Of a stretch of 64,000 bases of DNA, positions 42,499 to 50,987 are shown one piece after another. Both the position numbers and the translations under genes were made by a program. The first letter of the stretch is position 1. Each line of letters starts with the position of its first letter. Origin of the DNA: Actinoallomurus bryophytorum (GTDB lineage: Bacteria > Actinomycetota > Actinomycetes > Streptosporangiales > Streptosporangiaceae); assembly GCF_006716425.1 (NCBI RefSeq), contig NZ_VFOZ01000002.1, forward strand, positions 620,001 through 684,000, in the 5' to 3' direction. Below the pieces are notes generated by a model. That model was not told the origin of the DNA. It ran no database searches and saw only the letters and a list, made by a program, of their open reading frames with translations.

Positions 42499-42522
42499 CG
42501 TTGAAGTATATAACGCAACGAT
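42497..42522. promoter_or_regulatory. inverted repeat over the EspC-like gene start
   Basis: Arms ATCGTTG and CAACGAT are 12 bases apart (AAGTATATAACG between), inside an AT-rich promoter-like stretch. It would suit an autoregulator or a promoter element. Confidence 0.35.
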
Positions 42523-42912
42523 TGGAGGACTCCGCAACTTCTCACAATCATGAGGTTCTGCGACGCCCACTTGAATCCGTCGCCTCCGTGTCCGCCGACT
42601 TCGAGCAGGTCATCTCGGCGGAAGGCCTCGAGCGGCTGCTCCGGTCCCTCGTACGGCTACTGGACGAGACCCACCTCATCTCCCACGCAACGCCGAAGAC
42701 CGGCTCGACGGGCCGGTCAACCACCCTCGCCGAGCGAGCCGGAACTCACCTACCGATGCGCGGCCCGAGCCGTACAAGCGAGGTGTACCGAAGTTCCCAA
42801 AGCTCGGACGTCCAGCGTCCGTAGAGATATTTCAGCAAGAGCAGCATTTACTTCGGCAAGGGCCAGTCCGGTCGAGCTCGCAGTGGCTTTTCATATCCGC
42901 GCGATGCCATAA
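42523..42912. other. degraded DNA, no gene supported
   Basis: About 390 bases with only short open frames on both strands. One frame near 42760-42900 reads AEPYKRGVPKFPKLGRPAS and looks coding-like, but I cannot assign it. It lies upstream of a helicase relic and probably is the remains of the same lost gene or another. Confidence 0.4.
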
Positions 42913-43071
42913 TGTCTCCCCGACGTCGACGAACGAGCGCTTCGAGAGCTGAAGTTCAACGAGGCGCTGCCCGATCGCCTTGCCGTGGCCACTCTCGCCG
43001 CCAGACTCGCCGACCTCCGCAGCGCCTCAACCGCACTATCAGAGCGGGTCAGATTCCTCGCCCATGAGTAG
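42913..43071 (+). pseudogene. C-terminal remnant of a DEAD/DEAH-type helicase gene
   Basis: Reading from just after a TAA, 52 residues (LPDVDERALRELKFNEALPD, then RLAVATLAARLADLRSASTA) resemble the conserved C-terminal end of a family of large actinobacterial DEAD/DEAH-box helicases, which end in a closely similar 'ALKGLKF..ALPE.LA..TLA.R' block. Everything before it is missing. The relic sits just upstream of an intact helicase/nuclease gene set, so this site has hosted helicase genes before. 43072-43435 shows no gene. Confidence 0.55.
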
Positions 43072-43435
43072 GGCGGTCCACCTTTTGGCTCGGCTGTATT
43101 GGTCACAGACCATAGCCAAATCGACAAAATCATGGGACACGGACTCCGTATCCGAAGAGGAGCGAAGCATCCCTGACCTGAACCGGCCGGGCTAGGAGGG
43201 CCTGCCATCGCGCTCGACTGCGGCCAGTGGTCCACCGGCACGTGTCTTAGCGAGCCGGGGGCGAGTAGGTCATTAGCTGTCCAGGTCTGTGTTCGGCGTA
43301 GGCGACGTTCTCGGCATCTCAGCTGTAGTCTGCTCACTCGTTTGGTAATGCGGCCCGACGGGCTTTCGCTGGTCTTTACTGATCGCGGACATGCCCCCAC
43401 CCGCACGAGTTCTTCGTGCTGCCTGGGGGAAGTTC

Positions 43436-45319
43436 GTGACGGCGCTGCGCGTCTCCGCCGAGAATCTGGTCGGCTCACCGATGGAACGACAGCTCGCCGG
43501 CATCATTGCCGATCATCTTCGGATGACGACGGGGCGATCCACCTCCGAGTCCGAGAAGAAGTCCTGGCGGCGGAGTCTGCCGGTCCTGGCGCGCGATCTG
43601 GTCGAGGCGGGGCTCGGCAAGGTCGAGATGCTCATCGAATACCAGCTCCCTCTCACCAGCATGCGAGCGGATGTCGTGCTGGCCGGGGTTGACGCGCGTA
43701 CCGGCGGTGATCGGTACGTGGTCGTGGAGCTCAAGCAGTGGAGCCAGGCCGAGCTTTACGAGGACGACGAGTACCTCGTGCTGGTCCCCGGCGTTTACCG
43801 TGCGCTCGGGCATCCGCTGCGGCAGGTCGAGAAGTACTGCGAGTACATCGCCGACTTCTCCAGTTCCTTGAGCGAGCATCCCGACGCCGTCCACGGTGTC
43901 GCGTACCTCCACAACGCGGAAGACTTCGACGTACGGGACCTCCTCGACCTGGCCACGACCGAACGCACGCGGCTCTTCACCAAGACCCGGCGAGGCGGCT
44001 TCCTCGAGTACCTGCGTGGACAGTTCGCCGCCGAGCCCGGCGTCGATGCCGGGGACCGGCTGCTCGACAGCACGCCGCGCCCGTCCAAGCAGTTGCTCAA
44101 GCACGCGGCTGCGGAGATCAAGGACCGGGAGCAGTTTACGCTGCTGGCGGAGCAGCAGGTGGCGTACGACCTCGTGCAGCACGCGGTGCGGAAGGCTCGC
44201 CAGTCGGACTCCAAAGAGGCGGTCATCGTCACCGGTGGTCCGGGCAGTGGGAAGAGCGTCATCGCGCTTTCCCTGCTGGGCGACCTGGCACGTCACGGGC
44301 ACACCGTTCTGCACGCGACCGGCTCGCGGTCGTTCACCCAGACGATGCGCCGGCACGTGGGCAAGGGGTCGACCCGGGTCCAGAACATGTTCAAGTACTT
44401 CAACAGCTTCATGCAGGCGGAGAAGAACTCGTTCGAGGTACTGATCTGCGACGAGGCGCACCGAATCCGCGAGACGTCCGCGAACCGCTACACACGGGCT
44501 TCGCAGCGCACGGGGCGGCCACAGGTGGACGAGTTGCTCGCCGTCGCCCGCGTGCCGGTCTTCCTTCTGGACGAGCACCAGGTCGTGAAGCCCAATGAGA
44601 TCGGGACGGTCGAGGCCATCAAATCTCAGGCCGCCAGGCTGGGCATCCGGGTCCATCACATCCCGCTGGACGGCCAGTTCCGCTGCGGCGGCAGTCGCAA
44701 GTACGAGGATTGGGTGCTCCGCCTTCTCGACATCGAGCCTGGAGGGCCGGAGGAGTGGAGCGGTGACGATCATTTCGAGGTACAGCTCGTCACGTCCCCG
44801 CGCGAAATGGAGGAAACGCTGCGGGGCAAGCTCAAGGACGGCTATTCGGCGCGCATTTCGGCCGGTTACTGCTGGCCGTGGAGTGACGCGCAGGACGGCC
44901 ACCTCGTGGACGACGTCCGCATCGGTGACTGGGCGAAGCCGTGGAACGTCAAGGGCGAGCGGGCCGTCGGCGACGCGCCGCCCAGCGCCCTGTGGGCGAC
45001 CTTCGACGGTGGCTTCGAGCAGGTCGGCTGCGTCTACACTGCCCAGGGCTTCGAGTACGACTGGTCAGGGGTGATCCTCGGCCCCGACATCGTGGCCCGC
45101 GACGGTCGGCTGATCACGGTGCGCGAGGCCAACAAGGACCCCGACTTCAAACGGCGTTCGGTGACCGACCTGCAGTACGCCCGCCACATTCGCAACATCT
45201 ACAAAGTGCTGCTGACACGCGGGATGGTCGGGACCGTCATCTACGCGGTCGACCCGGAGACCCAGGACTTCATCGCCGGTCTGCTCAAGTCAGACGTGGA
45301 TGCGGGACGTTCTCAATAG
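43436..45319 (+). CDS. PD-(D/E)XK nuclease fused to DUF2075-type helicase
   Basis: Protein of 627 residues. The N-terminal domain has a nuclease-like core: Glu68 (LIEYQLP), Asp79 (MRADVVLAG) and Glu98-x-Lys100 (VVVELKQ). The DUF2075 ATPase follows, with Walker A GGPGSGKS (267-274), Walker B VLICDEAHR and the arginine-bearing C-terminal motifs GFEYDWSGVILGPD and LLTRGMVGTVIY. Such Schlafen-like helicases occur in defence islands. The GTG at 43436 is preferred: GGGGGAA lies at the right distance; an ATG at 43391 would add 15 residues. First gene of a five-gene rightward cluster. Confidence 0.8.
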   Translation: MTALRVSAENLVGSPMERQLAGIIADHLRMTTGRSTSESEKKSWRRSLPVLARDLVEAGLGKVEMLIEYQLPLTSMRADVVLAGVDARTGGDRYVVVELKQWSQAELYEDDEYLVLVPGVYRALGHPLRQVEKYCEYIADFSSSLSEHPDAVHGVAYLHNAEDFDVRDLLDLATTERTRLFTKTRRGGFLEYLRGQFAAEPGVDAGDRLLDSTPRPSKQLLKHAAAEIKDREQFTLLAEQQVAYDLVQHAVRKARQSDSKEAVIVTGGPGSGKSVIALSLLGDLARHGHTVLHATGSRSFTQTMRRHVGKGSTRVQNMFKYFNSFMQAEKNSFEVLICDEAHRIRETSANRYTRASQRTGRPQVDELLAVARVPVFLLDEHQVVKPNEIGTVEAIKSQAARLGIRVHHIPLDGQFRCGGSRKYEDWVLRLLDIEPGGPEEWSGDDHFEVQLVTSPREMEETLRGKLKDGYSARISAGYCWPWSDAQDGHLVDDVRIGDWAKPWNVKGERAVGDAPPSALWATFDGGFEQVGCVYTAQGFEYDWSGVILGPDIVARDGRLITVREANKDPDFKRRSVTDLQYARHIRNIYKVLLTRGMVGTVIYAVDPETQDFIAGLLKSDVDAGRSQ

Positions 45320-45363
45320 ATCTTCACCCAGCTCTTCCGGCGGTGAGTTACGTGTCGACGGCA

Positions 45364-45401
45364 CTGGAGTTTCTTGGAAAAGACTGGAAGCTTGGTACGC
45401 T
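45364..45401 (+). promoter_or_regulatory. triple 10-bp-phased CTGGA boxes and a -10 for the next gene
   Basis: CTGGA at 45364, TTGGA at 45374 and CTGGA at 45384 are spaced exactly 10 bp. A TACGCT that suits a -10 box follows at 45396, placing a start site about where the GTG at 45408 begins, which points to leaderless translation. The same triple box occurs at 50914 and 57568. Confidence 0.6.
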
Positions 45402-45407
45402 GATCAT

Positions 45408-46265
45408 GTGGAGGACGCACTCGATGCTCTAGAGCACCGCATCGCGCAGCTCCGCCAGGCGGTACGTGAGGCCGTGGCCCAGCGAGAAGCCGGGCGCGCC
45501 AAGGAGCTGCGGGCGGAGTTGCGCCGTGCGGAGCGTGCCTGGGACGCCCTGATCAGCCCGCCTGAAGTTGATGAGTCCGAGGACGACGCCGCACCCGACG
45601 CCACCGGCCGAGGCCGATCAGTCGCGACGTCGATGCTCCCCGTGCGCGAACAGGTCCACCAGGCGCTCACGCTGCTCGGCGTGCCGGCGGCGCCCAAACT
45701 GGTCGGCGCCGTACACGAGGCCTTCTTCACCGGCACACTGCCCACATCAAGGCTCACCAGCCTGCGGCGAGACGAGGAGCGGTCCTACCGGTCCGCTCCC
45801 GGCGCCAGGCCGTACTACCTCTGCCCGGCGCTGACCTACGACCATCTCGCGCCCGCCCGTGCGCTGCTGACCGTGAGCACGTGGCCGATGGAGGACCGGG
45901 TCGTCGGCCCGCTCAGCCCTCGCGTGCACTTCCTCTCCGCGGCGATCAGCATCGCCGGCGCCGTGACCACCCTGCCCGCCGTCGCCGAGACCGGCGAACA
46001 CGGCGCGGCAGGGGCGGAGCGGCTGCTACAGCAGTTCGCCGTGAACATCCCGGGAGCGACCACCGCCGCCCCGAGCAAGGACATGCGAGGCGTCGATCCC
46101 CACCTCGTACGAGCCGCCGCGAAGGCCGAGCTGGACGTCCACTACGACGCCGATCGCGACACCCGGGTCGCCACGGCCCGGCGCGCTCGAAGACAGATGG
46201 ACGACGCCGAGCAGCTGTTCGGAACGCGCCTGAAGACCATTCGCGGTGTTGCCCGCCAGGGCTGA
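45408..46265 (+). CDS. coiled-coil N-terminal protein of the nuclease/helicase cluster
   Basis: Protein of 285 residues with an N-terminal helix (EDALDALEHRIAQLRQAVREA, cut here) rich in Glu and Arg, probably a coiled coil, then a domain of about 200 residues with no catalytic motif I recognise (ALTLLGVPAAPKLVGAVHEA, YYLCPALTYDHLAPARALL). The sequence suggests a cluster-specific partner, perhaps a DNA-binding or tethering protein. Start: no Shine-Dalgarno precedes GTG 45408, but the phased boxes and TACGCT suit a leaderless mRNA; an ATG at 45300 inside the previous gene is an alternative. Confidence 0.65.
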   Translation: MEDALDALEHRIAQLRQAVREAVAQREAGRAKELRAELRRAERAWDALISPPEVDESEDDAAPDATGRGRSVATSMLPVREQVHQALTLLGVPAAPKLVGAVHEAFFTGTLPTSRLTSLRRDEERSYRSAPGARPYYLCPALTYDHLAPARALLTVSTWPMEDRVVGPLSPRVHFLSAAISIAGAVTTLPAVAETGEHGAAGAERLLQQFAVNIPGATTAAPSKDMRGVDPHLVRAAAKAELDVHYDADRDTRVATARRARRQMDDAEQLFGTRLKTIRGVARQG

Positions 46266-46298
46266 CCAAAGCCGCGACTTCCCCTCTCAAGGACCGAC

Positions 46299-47432
46299 GT
46301 GACCCTAGACGACCGACTCGACACGCTGCGCGGCGACGCGAGGCCGCTCAACTACAGCGCGCGCGCAGTGGCCGCGCTGACCATCAACCCTGGATGCGGG
46401 CGCCGCTCCGTCATGGACGCCGCCGGCGTCGACAAGACGAAGATCGCCGCCCAGACGGGGTTCCCGGCCCCCTTCGGGATGTCGACGTTCGCGCTCGCCC
46501 GCGGTAACGCGTTCGAGGCTCAGGTCAAGGCGAACGGCTGTGCCGAGCTCCTGCGGCTGCTGCGGGACAAGCTCGCTCTGCCCATCCCCGAGGTCTCCTA
46601 CATCCCGCTCGATACCGTCGGTGACCTGGTCGACCGCAACGTCCGCTACCTGCGTACCCGTAACGCGCTCCTCGAGGCCGCGCGGAGCAAGGACGACGAG
46701 CCGCGCACGCTGTTCGACCACCCGATGTTGCGGCTAAGGGTGGGCGGCCACGACGTCTTCCTGGAACCCGATGTGATCACTTTCCAGATCGGCGGCCAGT
46801 TCCACGTCATCGAGATCAAGTCGTTCGCTGTCATCGACGGTCAGGCCGACGGTGACCAGGTCGCCGCCGCCACCAAGCAGGCCACCGTCTACATCCTCGC
46901 CCTACGCGAGCTGCTGGCCGAGGCGGGTGTGCCCGCCGAGGCGGTGTCGCATGACGTCATCCTGGTGACGCCGGAGAACTTCTCCTTCCGTGCCACCGCC
47001 ACGTTGATCGACGCGCGTCAGCAGATCGGCGTCCTGCGCCGCCAGCTGTCCCGGATGACCCGCATCGACACGCTGCTGGACGCGCTGCCGGACGGCGTCA
47101 CCTTCGACCTCGCGCCGGACGAGCACGGCACCCCCACCCGCCCGAGCGACGAGCTCGCAAAAGCGCTCGGCAGCGTGGACGCCCGCTACCAGCCGAGCTG
47201 CCTGGCGAACTGCGAGCTCGCGGGCTTCTGCCGCGACGAGGCACGTACCGCCCAGTCCGTCGACGTGCTCGGGCCGACCGTACGCGACGACCTCGGGGGG
47301 CTGGACACGATCGGTACGGCGCTCGACCTGGCCCGCGGCACCCGCACTCCCTCGGCGGACCAGATGGAGGTCACCCGGGCGCTGCGGCACGCCGCCGGCC
47401 TCCGGGACGCGCTCCTGGGCGGCGCGGCATGA
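46299..47432 (+). CDS. Cas4-like Fe-S RecB-family nuclease
   Basis: Protein of 377 residues with a complete Cas4/AddB-type layout. One cysteine (C33, NPGCGRRS) near the N-terminus and three near the C-terminus (C301-x3-C305-x5-C311, CLANCELAGFC) should bind a 4Fe-4S cluster. The PD-(D/E)XK core lies between: Asp158 (LEPDVITF), Glu172-x-Lys174 (VIEIKSF) and QxxxY (Gln194, Tyr198). So it is likely a 5'-3' or 3'-5' single-strand exonuclease. It overlaps the next gene by ATGA. With the SF1 helicase two genes on, it recalls Dna2, where these two domains are fused. Confidence 0.82.
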   Translation: MTLDDRLDTLRGDARPLNYSARAVAALTINPGCGRRSVMDAAGVDKTKIAAQTGFPAPFGMSTFALARGNAFEAQVKANGCAELLRLLRDKLALPIPEVSYIPLDTVGDLVDRNVRYLRTRNALLEAARSKDDEPRTLFDHPMLRLRVGGHDVFLEPDVITFQIGGQFHVIEIKSFAVIDGQADGDQVAAATKQATVYILALRELLAEAGVPAEAVSHDVILVTPENFSFRATATLIDARQQIGVLRRQLSRMTRIDTLLDALPDGVTFDLAPDEHGTPTRPSDELAKALGSVDARYQPSCLANCELAGFCRDEARTAQSVDVLGPTVRDDLGGLDTIGTALDLARGTRTPSADQMEVTRALRHAAGLRDALLGGAA

Positions 47433-48919
47433 CCCTGCTCACCACGCTGGCCCACCTGCACGCGGCGCAGACCGGGCATGCCGAGCAGCTCAGCACCGTA
47501 CGGCACCGGCACCTCGTCGACCGGCCGCTGGTCATCGTGCCGTTGAACCTCGCCGGAGAGGCCGCCGCCCCGCTCGCCGCGATGGTCGGCACCGACCGGC
47601 GTGAGCCGACGCTGCTGACCGTGCCACAGCCGCGCAACCGCGACCTGCGCTTCGGCTTCTTCGCCGATCTGGCGCGGATCGTCATGGCGTACATCGACGC
47701 GTGCCAGGCGCGTACCGAGGTCCTGCCCGCGACCAGGAACCGCGAGGAGCAGGACATCTTCACCGATGCCCCGCAGACACTCGTGCCCAACCGGGTGGCC
47801 CTGTCCTATCTCGGACTCCTGGGCCGGTCGACCCGGTTCCGGCGTACCGACGGGCCCAACCCGGTCGACGCCTCGGTCCCGCTGCTCGGACAGTGGCTGA
47901 CCTTCCTGACCGAACGCGCCGAGTACCCCGACTCGGCCATGCTTCTCCCCCTCACCGACCTGCTGGGGGCGCAGTGGGCCACCGGGCAGAGCGCTCTGGA
48001 GGACGCCAACCTCGCGGCGCTGCTCGGCTGGATCGATCCGCCCGCCGGGATGAGCGGACTGCGGGCGGCGAAGGTCGCCGAGGACCCGCTGCAATGTCCG
48101 CCCGCGGGGCCGGCCACCGATCCGGGGTTCGACGGAGCGATCCTCAACCCGGCCATCGAGAGGTACGAACTGGCCGTGGGCGGCGGCAAGCCGAGCGCCG
48201 TCGAACGAGCCGTCGCCGCGTTGTCGCGCGAACTGGAGACTCAGCTGAGGCCGACCTGGGACCTGATGTGGCGCGGTATCGGCCTGCTGCGTGCCATCCG
48301 CGAGGCGCCTAGCGCGGAGATCCGGTGGCGTGCCGACCGGCAGGTGTTCACCGCGTTCAGCGCCCATGTCGCCGAGGGTGGGCGCCCGCAGCCGAGCCGC
48401 GACCGTGCGATCACCGCGGCCGCCCGCCTGCACCGGCTGGAGCGAGCACAGGCCGCGTACGACGCACAGCGCGCGCTGGAGGACCCCTTCGTCATGGCCG
48501 AGCTCCGTACCGGCGGCGAGGCCTTCGGGGGTACGGTCGTGGACCGCGAACCGACGCGGACCGCGGCCAGCGACAAGGGCCGTCCCCTGCTGAGGCCCCG
48601 GTTCACCGTCCGTACGAACGACCCGATGCGCATCGAGCCGGGAAGTCCGGTCGTACGCCCGGAACGCCCGAAGGACAAGGTACGGATCTGCGGCGTCACC
48701 CAGGACGACGACGCCTGGCTGGTCGCCCTCGAGGTGACCAGCGGGATGGGGACGCCCGGCAAACCCCGGACCGAGGCCGTGCCCTTGTGCGGGGACGAGG
48801 TCGTCTACACCCACGACCCCGGCTGGTCGAGCCCGCGTGAGTTCCCACCGGTCGAGGAGACGCCGTGGACGCACGGCGGGCCGCCGGCCGACGAGTCCCG
48901 CGACGACGTCGAGGAGTGA
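47429..48919 (+). CDS. protein of unknown function in the nuclease/helicase cluster
   Basis: Protein of 496 residues. I recognise no domain. It begins with a segment (TLLTTLAHLHAAQTGHAEQL) that looks helical, has a mixed alpha/beta middle (TLLTVPQPRNRDLRFGFFAD), a long helical part at about 250-340, and a small beta-rich domain at the end. No signal peptide, membrane segment or P-loop. It is wedged between the Cas4-like nuclease (ATGA overlap) and the helicase (start directly after its stop), so it must act with them. Possibly the factor that brings the two halves together. Confidence 0.7.
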   Translation: MTLLTTLAHLHAAQTGHAEQLSTVRHRHLVDRPLVIVPLNLAGEAAAPLAAMVGTDRREPTLLTVPQPRNRDLRFGFFADLARIVMAYIDACQARTEVLPATRNREEQDIFTDAPQTLVPNRVALSYLGLLGRSTRFRRTDGPNPVDASVPLLGQWLTFLTERAEYPDSAMLLPLTDLLGAQWATGQSALEDANLAALLGWIDPPAGMSGLRAAKVAEDPLQCPPAGPATDPGFDGAILNPAIERYELAVGGGKPSAVERAVAALSRELETQLRPTWDLMWRGIGLLRAIREAPSAEIRWRADRQVFTAFSAHVAEGGRPQPSRDRAITAAARLHRLERAQAAYDAQRALEDPFVMAELRTGGEAFGGTVVDREPTRTAASDKGRPLLRPRFTVRTNDPMRIEPGSPVVRPERPKDKVRICGVTQDDDAWLVALEVTSGMGTPGKPRTEAVPLCGDEVVYTHDPGWSSPREFPPVEETPWTHGGPPADESRDDVEE

Positions 48920-50266
48920 ATGGTGAGCATCCAGTACGTCGCCGATCCGGTGGCCGCGGCCGAGGACACCGTCCGTACGATCCTCGCCGACATGGCTGAC
49001 ATGGCGGCAAGCGGCCGGCGCGGCCTCGTCGTCGACTCTCCGCCGGGCGCGGGAAAGACCACGCTCGTGGTGAGGGCCGCGATCACGCTGGTCGAAGGCG
49101 GCGAACGCTGCATGATCGTGGCGCAGACCAACAACCAGATCGACGACCTCGTCCTGCGGCTCGCCGCCGAGCATCCGACGCTGCGCATCGGCCGCCTGTC
49201 GGCCACCGAGTACACCGCACCGGAACGCCTGCTGGCCCTGCCCAACATCACGATCGGGAGGCGGGCCGACGACCTGGGGCACGCCGACGTCGTACTGGCC
49301 ACCGCGGCCAAGTGGGCCACCGTCAAGGAGCACCGCTGGGCCTGGGCGATCGTGGACGAGGCGTACCAGATGCGCTCGGACATGCTGCTGCTCATCGCCG
49401 GGCGCTTCGACCGCGCCCTGTTCGTCGGTGATCCCGGGCAACTGGACCCGTTCTCCATCGTCGACACCTCGCGCTGGATCGGCCTGCCGTACGACCCGAT
49501 GCAGAGCGCGGTGGCGGTCGTGCTCACCCAGAACCCCGAGCTCGCCCCGCCACATCGCCTCCCGGTCTCCTGGCGGCTTTCCTCCTCGGCTGCGCCGATC
49601 GTCTCCGCCGCGTTCTATCCCTTCGCCGGCTTCAGCGCGGCCACCACGGACGGCACGCGCCGTCTGGAGTTCACCGCGGCCGGGTTCGGAAGCGCGGTCG
49701 ACGAGACCCTTACCATGGCCGCCCGTACGGGCTGGGCCCTGCATGAGTTGCCCGCGCGCCATACCCTGCGCACCGACGCGGAGGCCGCCGACGCCGCGGC
49801 GCAGATCGCCGCGCGCCTCCTCGCCCTGGGAGCGGTCGGCGTCTGTGAACGTCACCCCGGAGGCCGAGACATCGGACCCGAGCGCATCGCGATCGGCGTC
49901 GCCCATCGCGACCAGGCCGACCAGATCCGCCGCGCGCTCGCGCGCGTCGGTGCGGCGCAGATCACCGTGGACACCGCCAACCGGCTACAGGGCCGGGAGT
50001 TCGAGGTGACCATCATGGTCCATCCTCTTTCGGGACGCCGCGACGCCACGGCGTTCCACCTCGAAGCCGGCCGCCTGTGCGTGCTCGCCTCTCGCCACCG
50101 GCAGGCCTGCATCGTGGTCGCCCGCGCCGGCATCGCCGACCTCCTCGACGCCCATCCCTCGACGGAGCCCGTCCATCTGAACGTGCCGGCAAAGTTCCCC
50201 GACGGGTGGGAGGCCAACCAGGCGATGCTGGCCCACCTCGCCGATCACCGCGTACGGGCTCTTTGA
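48920..50266 (+). CDS. SF1 helicase (Upf1/Dna2-like), compact
   Basis: Helicase of 448 residues, short for SF1. Walker A is SPPGAGKTT (40-48), motif Ia MIVAQTNNQIDDLV, Walker B AIVDEAYQM, motif III VGDPGQLDPF, and the C-terminal motifs are ITVDTANRLQGREF (motif V) and LCVLASRHRQACIV (motif VI, Arg finger). It starts directly after the upstream stop. No extra domain is present, so specificity must come from partners. Last gene of the five-gene cluster. Confidence 0.85.
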   Translation: MVSIQYVADPVAAAEDTVRTILADMADMAASGRRGLVVDSPPGAGKTTLVVRAAITLVEGGERCMIVAQTNNQIDDLVLRLAAEHPTLRIGRLSATEYTAPERLLALPNITIGRRADDLGHADVVLATAAKWATVKEHRWAWAIVDEAYQMRSDMLLLIAGRFDRALFVGDPGQLDPFSIVDTSRWIGLPYDPMQSAVAVVLTQNPELAPPHRLPVSWRLSSSAAPIVSAAFYPFAGFSAATTDGTRRLEFTAAGFGSAVDETLTMAARTGWALHELPARHTLRTDAEAADAAAQIAARLLALGAVGVCERHPGGRDIGPERIAIGVAHRDQADQIRRALARVGAAQITVDTANRLQGREFEVTIMVHPLSGRRDATAFHLEAGRLCVLASRHRQACIVVARAGIADLLDAHPSTEPVHLNVPAKFPDGWEANQAMLAHLADHRVRAL

Positions 50267-50398
50267 CCCGCGAAATCCGTCCCATGGCCGTGTCCCGGCG
50301 CAGTCGAACTGGTGGAAAGAAACTGATCTTCCGCCTGGTGAGCCCGTCTAAGTGATCTTGGCCGTATGTACGCCGGCCTCGTTCGCTAGGCTCCCGGC

Positions 50399-50728
50399 AT
50401 GCGGATCCTCGAAGGTGCGGGGGCGTGGACGCCGCTCGCCGGGGCGGCCAACGACTGGGCGGAGCAGCTGCGGACGCCGGACCTGTCGGTGGGAACGTAC
50501 TGCATCCCGGCCGGCGGGCTCGACGATCAGAGCCCTCACACCGAGGACGAGATCTACGTGGTCACCACGGGACGGGGCAGGATCGTCACGCCGGACGGTA
50601 CGGCCGACGTAGGCCCGGGTTCGGTGATCTTTGTGCCGGCGGGTGAGGAGCACCGGTTCGAGGTGACCGAGGACCTGGCGCTACTGGTGGTGTTCGGACC
50701 TGCGTACGGCTCTCGCGCGCAGGGCTAG
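50399..50728 (+). CDS. cupin-domain protein
   Basis: Single cupin of 109 residues. The metal-binding motifs are PHTEDEIYVVTTGRGRI (His, Glu) and VPAGEEHRFEV (His), with a beta-strand rich surround. Usually a small metal-dependent enzyme or sensor; substrate unknown. It stands alone between the helicase cluster and the CATRA cassette; about 130 bp upstream carries no hairpin that I could confirm as a terminator. Confidence 0.82.
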   Translation: MRILEGAGAWTPLAGAANDWAEQLRTPDLSVGTYCIPAGGLDDQSPHTEDEIYVVTTGRGRIVTPDGTADVGPGSVIFVPAGEEHRFEVTEDLALLVVFGPAYGSRAQG

Positions 50729-50913
50729 TGAACGGTGCTGCAAGCATCGGCTCCAAATCACCGGACGTGCCACGTCAGGGACAGATCCTCCTCTGGAGAT
50801 GGGTATCGGTAGCCGAACCCGCCGCCATCTCCTCGATCGACACGCAACCACGAGCACTCCGGGGTCGTCATTGCTCCGAGCGAACCACCGGGCGGGCGTC
50901 CACGCCGAGCCGG

Positions 50914-50949
50914 CTGGAGAACGCTGGAAAGGACTGGACTCGGTACGCG
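50914..50949 (+). repeat. triple 10-bp-phased CTGGA boxes (second copy)
   Basis: CTGGA at 50914, 50924 and 50934 in perfect 10-bp phase, followed by GGTACGC at 50942 much as at 45394. No rightward gene begins nearby: the next gene is the leftward glycosyltransferase-fusion gene ending at 50988. It may drive an antisense or short RNA, or be left from a gene replaced by the cassette. Confidence 0.55.
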
Positions 50950-50987
50950 GTCAGGACCAGGGCGACGTCCCTGACCTGCGTTCGCGG

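Noticed and set aside
47186-49906. A 906-residue leftward open frame across the unknown and helicase genes
   Set aside because: It is the mirror of GC-rich coding DNA on the other strand with no family sequence and with conserved helicase motifs on the opposite strand.
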